DNA of 53,147 bases, from NCBI GenBank assembly GCA_937983055.1, contig CALJLA010000094.1, positions 1-53,147 on the forward strand. The letters are read 5' to 3'. The position numbers were made by a program, and so were the translations under genes. The notes under the pieces were generated by a model. That model saw only the letters and a list, made by a program, of their open reading frames with translations. It was not told where the DNA came from and did not search any database. Shown here one piece after another: positions 46,830-53,147 of the stretch (positions are counted from its first letter, which is position 1; each line of letters opens with the position of its first letter). This DNA is from an uncultured Pseudomonadota bacterium. GTDB lineage: Bacteria > Pseudomonadota > Gammaproteobacteria > Burkholderiales > Eutrophovitaceae.

Positions 46830-48440
46830 TTGCTAGCGCACCTGGAATCCTACGAGGCGGTGTGCCGCGCGTTTCGCTGGCGCATCCCGGACAAGTACAA
46901 CCTCGCGCAGGATATTTGCGACAAATGGGCCGGCGAAGCAGGTCGCCTTGCGCTCATACACGAGCGGCGCGACGGCGGCGTTGCGCGCTACAGCTTCGCC
47001 GACATCCGGCGGCTTTCGAACCAGACGGCGAACCTGCTGGCGGCGCGCGGCATCGCGCGTGGCGAGCGAGTCGGCATCCTGCTCCCGCAGGCGCCGGAGA
47101 CCGCCGTTGCCCATGTTGCCGCCTATCGCATGGGGGCGATCGCGATCCCGCTGTTCGCGCTGTTCGGCACCGACGCGCTGCGCTACCGCCTGGCCGATTC
47201 CGGCGCGCGGGTGGTGATCACCGACGGCAGCGGCGCCGCCAAGCTGGCGCAAATCCGCGACGGGCTGCCGGCGCTGCAGGCGGTGTTTTGCATCGATGGC
47301 GCGCCGGCGGGCACCGAGCACTTCGGCGAGGCGGTCGCCGCGCAGCCGGACACGTTCCAGTCCGTCGTCACCGCAGCCGACGATCCCGCGCTGATCATCT
47401 ACACCTCCGGCACCACCGGCAGTCCGAAGGGCGCGCTGCTGCCGCATCGCACGCTGCTGGGGCATCTACCCGGCGTCGAGTTGTCGCACAACCTGCTGGG
47501 CGAACCCGGCGACCTGCTATGGTCGCCGGCCGACTGGGCCTGGATCGGTGGTCTGATCGACGTGCTGCTGCCGGCCTGGCATCACGGCATGCCGGTGGTG
47601 GCGCGGCGTTTCGAAAAATTCGATGCCGAGGCGGCTTATGAATTGATGGCGCGGCACGGGGTGCGCAACGTCTTCCTGCCGCCCACCGCGCTGAAGATGA
47701 TGCGCCACGTGGACGGTTCGCGCTGGAAGCTCAAGCTGCGTTCGCTGGCGAGCGGCGGCGAGTCGCTTGGCGCCGAACTGCTGGCCTGGGGCCGCGACGC
47801 CTTCGGCCTGACCATCAACGAGTTCTACGGGCAGACCGAGTGCAACATGACGGTTTCGTCGTGCGAGAGGCTGTTCGAGTCGCGCCCCGGCGCCATCGGC
47901 AGGGCTGCGCCCGGGCATGACGTGCGCATCGTAGACGAGTCAGGCCATGTGCTGCCGGCCGGCGAGCATGGCAACATCGCGGTGCGCATGCCCGATCCTG
48001 TTGCCTTTCTCGGGTACTGGAACAATGAGCAGGCCACCCGCGAAAAATTCATCGGCGACTGGCTGATCACCGGCGACACCGGCTACGCCGACGAGGACGG
48101 TTACCTTTACTTTGTCGGACGAAACGACGATGTGATCACCAGTGCCGGCTACCGCATCGGACCCGGGCCCATCGAAGACTGCCTGCTGTCACACCCTGCG
48201 GTGCGGGTGGCCGCGGTGGTCGGGGCGCCGGATGCCGAGCGCACCGAGATCGTCAAGGCCTACATCGTGCTGAACGACGGATTTGCGCCGAGCGATGCAC
48301 TCACCCGTGAACTGCAATCGCATGTGAAAACCCGCCTCGCGGCGCACGAGTATCCGCGCCAGGTACGCTACGTCGATGCCCTGCCGTTGACCACCACCGG
48401 AAAGATTATCCGCCGCGATCTGCGCAGCCGGCGGGACTAG
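46830..48440 (+). CDS. AMP-dependent acyl-CoA synthetase
   Basis: 536 residues, full-length adenylate-forming ligase. P-loop-like IIYTSGTTGSPKGALLPHR, the aromatic motif NEFYGQTECNM, ADWAWIGGL, the hinge and adenylate motif GDWLITGDTGYADEDGYLYFVGRNDDVITSAGYRIGP, and the catalytic Lys in TTTGKIIRRDL are present. The WSPADWAWIGGL segment and overall length resemble medium-chain or short-chain acyl-CoA synthetases rather than acetyl-CoA synthetase (~650 residues). The start is TTG 46830 with AAGGA ten bases upstream. It would make acyl-CoA for the crotonase-type enzymes. Confidence 0.93.
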   Translation: MLAHLESYEAVCRAFRWRIPDKYNLAQDICDKWAGEAGRLALIHERRDGGVARYSFADIRRLSNQTANLLAARGIARGERVGILLPQAPETAVAHVAAYRMGAIAIPLFALFGTDALRYRLADSGARVVITDGSGAAKLAQIRDGLPALQAVFCIDGAPAGTEHFGEAVAAQPDTFQSVVTAADDPALIIYTSGTTGSPKGALLPHRTLLGHLPGVELSHNLLGEPGDLLWSPADWAWIGGLIDVLLPAWHHGMPVVARRFEKFDAEAAYELMARHGVRNVFLPPTALKMMRHVDGSRWKLKLRSLASGGESLGAELLAWGRDAFGLTINEFYGQTECNMTVSSCERLFESRPGAIGRAAPGHDVRIVDESGHVLPAGEHGNIAVRMPDPVAFLGYWNNEQATREKFIGDWLITGDTGYADEDGYLYFVGRNDDVITSAGYRIGPGPIEDCLLSHPAVRVAAVVGAPDAERTEIVKAYIVLNDGFAPSDALTRELQSHVKTRLAAHEYPRQVRYVDALPLTTTGKIIRRDLRSRRD

Positions 48441-48455
48441 CGTCCCCGGAAATCG

Positions 48456-49904
48456 CTAGAGCGACTCGACGAATTTCACCAGCGCGTCGCGGTCGGCCTT
48501 GTTCATCGTGCGGAAGGCTTCGCGCGAAGTGGCGGCCTGGCCGCCGTGCCAGAGAATGGCTTCGCTGACGTTGCGGGCACGGCCGTCGTGCAGCAGGTCG
48601 CTGTGTCCGCTCACAGCCGGCAGCAGGCCGATGCCCCAAAGCGGCGGCGTGCGCCACTCGCGCCCGCTTGCCGCAAAATCGGGGCGGTTGTCGGCAAGCC
48701 CCTCGCCCATGTCGTGCAGCAGCAGGTCGGTGTAGGGATGGATGGTGACGTTGGCGGCGGCGGCGATATCGGCCTTGGCGCCGGTTCTGAGTTCCGGCAC
48801 ATGGCAGACTGCGCACTTCGCCTTGGCGAACAGTTGCCCGCCGCGCTGCACCTCGGGATCGTGCACGTTGCGCCGCGCCGGCACGGCCAGCGCCTGCAGA
48901 TACAGCGTGATGCCTTTGAGGCGGCTGGGATTGACCTCCGGCCGGAAGGTCATGCCGGCACAGCCGCCCTGGCCGCCGCAGCTCGCCGCCGACGGCGTGT
49001 CGAGACAGGCGGTCTGCACCGCCGGGCAGTTCTCCGACTGGAACAGATACGACGTTGCGCCGATATCGCCCATGAAGGCGGCGGCGGTCTGCTGACGCAG
49101 GCTGGGCTGATTGGCCTTCCAGCCGAAGCGGCCGAGCGCCATCTGCTCGGCCTCGATGTCCCAGACGCGGTTGGGCTTGCCTTGCATGCCATGCGCGCGC
49201 TGCGACTCGGCAATCTTGAGCAGCGTTTCCTCCGGAATCGCTTCGAGCAGGCCGAGGCCCACCAGCTGCGGCGCGACACGCAGCGACGTCAGCGTGTCGG
49301 TGCCGAGCTCGCCGAACGGCAGATCCTGGACTTCGACTTTCGGCGTGCGCAGTTGCGCCTTTGCGCCGTCCGCAAAGCTCACTTCACTGTATTCGTAGCG
49401 CACGACCACCCGGCCCTCTGCCGGCACCCGCCCGTCGATGCCGCGGTTCTGTAGCTGATCGCCGTAGTTCGGGTGCGGCCGCGGCGCGCCATATTCGCCA
49501 GCCCCCGGCAGACTCAGGCGCAGCAAAGGCCCGCGCGCCGCTTCGCCGTCGTCGGCCGGCGCAGGCGAACGACTGTTGTCGGTGTGGCAGTGTGCGCAGC
49601 GGTCTTCGTTGAAGGTGGGCCCCAGCCCCCATACGCCGGAGGGATCGGGCGCCACCACCCACGCTTCGTTGAACTGTTCCCTGCCTTCGGCGAAACGCCC
49701 GGCCTGTTCACTGTCGAGCATCGCGACAGGTACCGAAAAGGCATGCTTGTCGGCGAGCGCGACGGTCCACGGCCCGGCGCTCAGCGCGGCTGGGTCGGGC
49801 GTGTCGGCGTTGCCGGCCGCCAGCAGGGCCAGCGCACACACTCCGCCGCGCAACGCGGGGCGGAGTGAGCGCGATTTCCCGCTCGCCGTCAGTGCTCGTC
49901 CCAC
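48456..49904 (-). CDS. Di-heme oxidoreductase (DUF1111-type c-type cytochrome)
   Basis: 482 residues from GTG 49904. A signal peptide (RGGVCALALLAAGNA) is followed by a periplasmic protein with two heme c sites, EDRCAHCHTD near residue 105 and AKCAVCHVPE near 370, plus CxxxC-type cysteines between. The layout with HDMGEGLAD and TPPLWGIGL matches the thiol/di-heme oxidoreductase family, related to MauG-like and cytochrome c peroxidases. The start lies 16 bases inside the fmdB-like gene, with AGGTGAAG as ribosome site, so the genes are coupled. Redox partner and substrate are unknown. Confidence 0.88.
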   Translation of the reverse strand: MGRALTASGKSRSLRPALRGGVCALALLAAGNADTPDPAALSAGPWTVALADKHAFSVPVAMLDSEQAGRFAEGREQFNEAWVVAPDPSGVWGLGPTFNEDRCAHCHTDNSRSPAPADDGEAARGPLLRLSLPGAGEYGAPRPHPNYGDQLQNRGIDGRVPAEGRVVVRYEYSEVSFADGAKAQLRTPKVEVQDLPFGELGTDTLTSLRVAPQLVGLGLLEAIPEETLLKIAESQRAHGMQGKPNRVWDIEAEQMALGRFGWKANQPSLRQQTAAAFMGDIGATSYLFQSENCPAVQTACLDTPSAASCGGQGGCAGMTFRPEVNPSRLKGITLYLQALAVPARRNVHDPEVQRGGQLFAKAKCAVCHVPELRTGAKADIAAAANVTIHPYTDLLLHDMGEGLADNRPDFAASGREWRTPPLWGIGLLPAVSGHSDLLHDGRARNVSEAILWHGGQAATSREAFRTMNKADRDALVKFVESL

Positions 49905-50173
49905 GGGCTGTGCTTCACCTCCGGCGGCACCCAGATGGTCTGATAGACCTTCTGCAGGTCCTTCTCCATCGCCAGTTCGTCGCTCTCGGAAATCTTTGCG
50001 TACTTGGCGGCGGTCGGGCTGCTGTGATTGGCGGTGTTCAGGCTCGGGGCCGAAATCACCTTGCGCAGCGCGCCCTGGCATTTCGGGCACTTTTCCGGGC
50101 GCGGGTCGTTGATGCCGTGCTTGGTCTGATACAGGATCTTGCAGGGATCGCAGGCATATTCGTAGAGCGGCAC
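49889..50173 (-). CDS. FmdB family zinc-ribbon protein
   Basis: 94 residues. A C4 zinc ribbon, MPLYEYACDPC then EKCPKCQGAL, is the hallmark of the FmdB regulatory family; the C terminus (KDLQKVYQTIWVPPEVKHSPWDEH) is longer than in most. The role is not established; relatives sit beside amidohydrolase-type genes. Here it follows a Tat amidohydrolase gene and overlaps the di-heme oxidoreductase gene, forming one minus-strand unit, although a terminator-like hairpin lies between it and the amidohydrolase. Confidence 0.9.
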   Translation of the reverse strand: MPLYEYACDPCKILYQTKHGINDPRPEKCPKCQGALRKVISAPSLNTANHSSPTAAKYAKISESDELAMEKDLQKVYQTIWVPPEVKHSPWDEH

Positions 50174-50205
50174 TTCAAACTCCGGTTTTCTGTGGTTGCG
50201 AAACG

Positions 50206-50237
50206 AAAAGGGCCGATTCCTCGCGAGGAACCGGCCC
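50206..50237 (-). terminator. Rho-independent terminator of the second amidohydrolase gene
   Basis: On the minus strand GGGCCGGTTCCTC-GC-GAGGAATCGGCCC (50237-50210) forms a 13-bp stem with one G-U pair, followed by TTTT. It ends the 50257-51582 gene about 20 bases after its stop; some readthrough into the fmdB-like gene is possible. Confidence 0.85.
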
Positions 50238-50256
50238 GAAACGACGGACTACTCTG

Positions 50257-51582
50257 TCATGCCACCGCGGTTGCCATGATCTCGGCCTTGGCCTGCATGG
50301 CGGACGCCTTGTCGATGTTCCACAGGCGCGCGGCGTTCTCGCCGAATACCTTGCGACGGATTTCCGGCGTGATCTTCGGATAGCCGTGGCCTTCGACCAG
50401 CTGATCCGGGATCTGGAACTTGCGGAACGCCTCGATCTGCCATTGCGGGTTGCCCCACAGCAGCGAATCGGTGCCCCACAGGACGTAGTCCGGACCGAGG
50501 TCGCGCAGCAGCGTGCCGAGCACATGCGCACACTCCAGCGGCCGGCTGGTCACCGTCGCGGCGAAGGTCGAGCCGATCTCGCAATACAGGTTCTTGCGCT
50601 GCGGCTTGAAGCCCTTCAGCGCCGCCAGCTCGTTGTGGTACGGCCACGCCGAGTGGTAGGCGATGAAGTTGAGATCGAGGAAGTCGTCCGCGGCGGCGTC
50701 GAAGTCCTCGCAGTGCGCGTACCGTGCGTAGAACTGACCGAAGGGGATGCCCTTGTGGCAGCCGATGTTCTTCACGCCCAGCTTGCGGCACTCCTCCCAG
50801 ATCGGGTAGGCAAGCTTCTCGTCGTCGAACCACCAGCCCTTCTGCGGCGTGGCGTCGAAGGTGTAGAGCTTGAGGCCCGAGATCTTGTAGTCGCTCACGT
50901 ACCTGCGCAGCCGGTCGAGCGTTTCGCCCAACCCCTGGTTCGGCGTCAGGCCGCCGGCCAGCATGACGGTGGACTTCGGCCACTTGTTGCGAACGCCCAC
51001 CTGGTACTCCATCGGGATCATGTCCTGGCCGCCGTAGTGCTCGCGGAAGCCGAAGGGATTGAACACGCCCACCGTGGTGTCGCTCTGCTCGAGAATCAGC
51101 TTGCCGTAGTTCTCGACGTTCATGTCGCGCGTGCCGTTCACCATGCCGAACGCCTTGCCGAGGTCGTCCAGCAACTGCACGAACCACATGCCGCGCTCAG
51201 TGGTGTTCACGCCAAGCTGGTAGTGGCCGGGCCGCGTACAGACGTGGGTATGCACATCGACGATGAAGTCGCTGCTTGCACGGGCGAGATGGATGGCTTC
51301 GTTCTTGGCGTCGATGTCCGCCGCCTCGGCGGCGCCGACCTCGAAGAACTTCATGCCGGTGATTTCGTTCGCCGCAACCATCGCCGCCGAGAAGCCGACC
51401 GAGGATCGGATGAAGTCGCGGCGCGACATCCCGGCCTTCTTCGCCTTCTCGTCCATCTTCTCGGAAATGCGAGGACCCATGTTGCCGGTCAGGAACAGCG
51501 AGGTGCCGATCTCGTCCGCTTTCAGCGGATCGATCGGCATCTGCTCCAGACCCTTGAAGTGCTTCAGGATGTTGAACTCCAT
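50257..51582 (-). CDS. Tat-exported amidohydrolase family protein, paralogue of the 7-8.5 kb gene
   Basis: 441 residues. A Tat signal (SRRDFIRSSVGFSAAMVAANEITG) lies at about 51-76, after a polar N-terminal region, the same unusual depth as in the first copy. The barrel has FIVDVHTHVCTRPGHY with metal His, CHKGIPFG, NFIAYHSAWPYH, YCEIGSTFAA and DYVLWGTDSLLWGNPQWQIEAFRKFQI. The last segments align with DNVLWGTDSIWYGSPQDQIQAFRTFQI of the first copy. A GGAGGAG-like site precedes ATG 51582. It is ended by the hairpin at 50206-50237. The substrate is unknown. Confidence 0.88.
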   Translation of the reverse strand: MEFNILKHFKGLEQMPIDPLKADEIGTSLFLTGNMGPRISEKMDEKAKKAGMSRRDFIRSSVGFSAAMVAANEITGMKFFEVGAAEAADIDAKNEAIHLARASSDFIVDVHTHVCTRPGHYQLGVNTTERGMWFVQLLDDLGKAFGMVNGTRDMNVENYGKLILEQSDTTVGVFNPFGFREHYGGQDMIPMEYQVGVRNKWPKSTVMLAGGLTPNQGLGETLDRLRRYVSDYKISGLKLYTFDATPQKGWWFDDEKLAYPIWEECRKLGVKNIGCHKGIPFGQFYARYAHCEDFDAAADDFLDLNFIAYHSAWPYHNELAALKGFKPQRKNLYCEIGSTFAATVTSRPLECAHVLGTLLRDLGPDYVLWGTDSLLWGNPQWQIEAFRKFQIPDQLVEGHGYPKITPEIRRKVFGENAARLWNIDKASAMQAKAEIMATAVA

Positions 51583-52174
51583 ATGCCGCTCTCCTCCGTG
51601 TCGTTGTTATGGCACAACCGGTGCTGCTAGGTGCAGGCCCTGATCCGTGGACGCGGCTGTTGCTTGTGCGTTTTGCTGCAGCGAACACAAGGCCGGATAC
51701 AGCACGATCCACGCTACGCCTGTGTGATTGGCGATGTCAACGAGCTTTCCGCCGCAATCGCCTCTGATACGGCGTTCGAAGTAAGGAAACCACCCGACAG
51801 GCCCGATGTTGCGGCGCGATTCAGCACTCTGGACCACCGGCTGCCAACGATGCCCGCAGGTCTCGCCCCGGCACCGATGCTGCGGCGCACTGCCGGGGCG
51901 CCGGGGACGGTTCAGGGGGGGGCGGGGCCGGCGCTGCGGGCAGATCCACCTCGAAGCGCGTGCCACCGCCGGTCCGCGGCAGACAGCACACGCGGCCGGC
52001 TGACCGGCCCCGACGGACGGCTCTACGCCCACGGCTCGACCACCTGTCTGATTCTCGCGGCATAGCGAAGGCGGCGGCCCGGTGTAAACGCTCCGCCCGC
52101 GTGAACCGTTGTTGACGCAGTCGCGGTCGCCGGCCGCGCGAAACGCGGTTCTTTCCGATCAGGGGGATGCATAC
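51583..52174. other. Gene-poor interval with a histidine-kinase-like C-terminal remnant
   Basis: A 592-base stretch without a supportable gene. On the minus strand around 51930-52010 one frame reads RVCCLPRTGGGTRFEVDLP. GGGTRFEVDLP is very like the end of the ATPase domain of sensor histidine kinases, but the rest of such a kinase is absent. A LuxR-type response regulator lies further upstream on the same strand, so this may be the decayed tail of a partner kinase. The match is short and could be chance. Confidence 0.3.
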
Positions 52175-52708
52175 GTGAAGACAATGACATCGTGTTTCTT
52201 GGCGGCCGCCTGCGCCGTCGTGCTCATTCCTGCTGCGCTCGCCCAGGAGGAGCACGGCGCCTGCCGCGCGGACGTGCAGAAGTTCTGCAAGGACGTGCAG
52301 CCGGGCGGCGGGCGCATTGGGCGATGCCTGAAACAGAATGAGGCGGCGCTCTCCCGAGACTGCCGCGATCGCATGGACGAAGGCCGCCGCAAGATGGAAG
52401 ATGTTGCCGAGGCCTGCCGGGCCGACGCGAAGCAGTTCTGCGGCGATATCGCGCCGGGACACGGCCGGGTGATGCGCTGCCTTTCGGACAACCGCGACCG
52501 CCTGTCCGCCCCGTGCCGGGCAAAGATCGACGAAGCGCATGCGCGTCATCCCTGTGCGCAGGATGCCGGCCGGCTATGCGCGGATGTGCGCCCCGGCAAA
52601 GGTCGCGTCGCGCGCTGCCTGAAGCAGAAGGAGGCCGATCTTTCGGCCGAATGCCGCGCGCACCTGCAGCGTCATCCGCGCAGCGAACCCGGCGGCGACG
52701 GGCAGTAG
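52175..52708 (+). CDS. Exported protein with three GLG1-type Cys-rich repeats
   Basis: 177 residues from GTG 52175, with AGGGGG nine bases upstream; ATG 52184 is an alternative. A Sec signal peptide (CFLAAACAVVLIPAALA) is followed by three repeats, each with the spacing C-x7-C-x12-C-x11-C (beginning CRADVQKFC, CRADAKQFC and CAQDAGRLC). This is the Cys-rich repeat of Golgi GLG1/MG160 proteins, also found in exported bacterial proteins of unknown role. Two disulfides per repeat are expected in the periplasm. It converges with the LuxR-type gene. Confidence 0.85.
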   Translation: MKTMTSCFLAAACAVVLIPAALAQEEHGACRADVQKFCKDVQPGGGRIGRCLKQNEAALSRDCRDRMDEGRRKMEDVAEACRADAKQFCGDIAPGHGRVMRCLSDNRDRLSAPCRAKIDEAHARHPCAQDAGRLCADVRPGKGRVARCLKQKEADLSAECRAHLQRHPRSEPGGDGQ

Positions 52709-52736
52709 CCCGGCATCCCGGCCGGTCCGCGGTCGC

Positions 52737-53147
52737 TCAGTCCCCGCCGGCGGCTGCGGCCATGATCGCGGCCGCGGCGGTGCGCGTTTCCACGCCAAGC
52801 TTCTCGAACACATGCTCGAGATGCTTGTTCACCGTGCGCGGGCTCAGGCCGAGAATGTCGCCGATGTCCTTGTTGGTCTTGCCTTTCGACACCCACATCA
52901 GCACCTCCATCTCGCGCTGGGTCAGGCGGAAGGAGGAAAGCAGGGGCGGCGACGCCGACGCGGCGCGCCGCTCGAGCTGCAGCAGCCACTGCCGGCCCAC
53001 GCGCCCGAGCAGGCGCGCCCGCAGTGCCGTGCCGGCGCAGTCGAAATCGAAGGCGGAGGCACCGTCGTCGACGGCGGCGCCGCCCAGCCAGGCGCGCAGC
53101 GCCGGCGGCAGTTCCGCGACATCCCCGGTTTCGGCGCCCGCCAGCAA
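52737..53147 (-). CDS. LuxR-type transcriptional regulator (partial, N terminus outside)
   Basis: The last 136 residues of a regulator that runs off the right edge. The C-terminal LuxR/FixJ HTH is complete: FRLTQREMEVLMWVSKGKTNKDIGDILGLSPRTVNKHLEHVFEKLGVETRTAAAAI. The upstream part inside the window (ALRARLLGRVGRQWLLQLE) is not a receiver-domain core and may be a sensor or linker. The genuine start lies outside the window. It converges with the Cys-rich repeat gene. Its target genes are unknown. Confidence 0.9.
   Translation of the reverse strand: MLAGAETGDVAELPPALRAWLGGAAVDDGASAFDFDCAGTALRARLLGRVGRQWLLQLERRAASASPPLLSSFRLTQREMEVLMWVSKGKTNKDIGDILGLSPRTVNKHLEHVFEKLGVETRTAAAAIMAAAAGGD

Noticed and set aside
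51631..52065. Candidate gene between the second amidohydrolase and the Cys-rich repeat protein
   Set aside because: The product has no consistent hydrophobic or domain pattern, no ribosome site, and is overlapped by an equally long minus-strand frame; only the short kinase-like remnant was kept as a weak observation.

Overview
This is a GC-rich chromosomal window (dense genes, NTG starts, strong AGGAGG-type ribosome sites) that looks like a betaproteobacterium. Supporting signs are a rhombosortase with its lipoprotein target, DUF2189, NnrU and FmdB-type proteins, an MaeB-type malic enzyme fused to a phosphotransacetylase domain, a bifunctional PutA and several acyl-CoA enzymes. The lineage is an inference from gene content. 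No rRNA, tRNA, CRISPR array, transposase or integrase was seen.

Layout. 1-2.0 kb: tail of an unknown gene, a crotonase-fold protein, an SDR oxidoreductase and a DsrE-like protein, probably one operon. 2.0-4.1 kb (minus): membrane Ser/Thr kinase overlapping a cyclase-like/PEGA membrane protein. 4.6-7.0 kb: rhombotarget lipoprotein, rhombosortase and a shikimate dehydrogenase-like enzyme. 7.0-9.7 kb (minus): Tat-exported amidohydrolase and aldo/keto reductase. 9.7-20.6 kb: periplasmic 5'-nucleotidase, exported TPR protein, metallophosphoesterase, ChaC-like cyclotransferase, DUF2189 membrane protein, small exported proteins, an MFS transporter and a second crotonase. 20.6-26.4 kb (minus): a hydroxyacid dehydrogenase broken by an amber codon, an HtrA-like PDZ protein without its catalytic triad, a four-PAS GGDEF protein and a frameshifted MFS transporter. 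26.5-29.0 kb: transaldolase and an anion transporter. 29.0-31.4 kb: oxyR (broken by an amber codon) divergent from ahpC-ahpD. 31.4-37.7 kb: a histidine-box desaturase/hydroxylase with a GntR regulator, NnrU-like, DUF2254, an ABC exporter and a cupin. 37.7-43.1 kb: divergent maeB and putA. 43.1-43.66 kb: an array of ~130-bp repeats made from the 3' end of putA. 43.8-53.1 kb: YbaK-like deacylase, GlpD-like oxidase, a cold-shock gene with a clear promoter and terminator, an acyl-CoA synthetase, a minus-strand set (second amidohydrolase, FmdB, di-heme oxidoreductase), a Cys-rich repeat protein and a LuxR-type regulator cut by the window edge.

The most unusual signal is the 43.1-43.66 kb array. 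Its five units come in two types. Every unit opens with a short reading frame able to serve as the last codons of putA, and each of the four complete units carries a hairpin whose stem sequence differs between types while pairing is kept. It looks like a modular gene 3' end, or stacked attachment sites of an element no longer present. The second notable locus is oxyR-ahpC-ahpD. It encodes a three-cysteine AhpC like the mycobacterial enzyme, the AhpD partner, an intergenic operator-like repeat and a nonsense-mutated oxyR. Three disrupted genes lie within 9 kb (amber at 20987-20989, frameshift near 26085, amber at 29803-29805), so real decay or sequence error must be separated before interpreting them.
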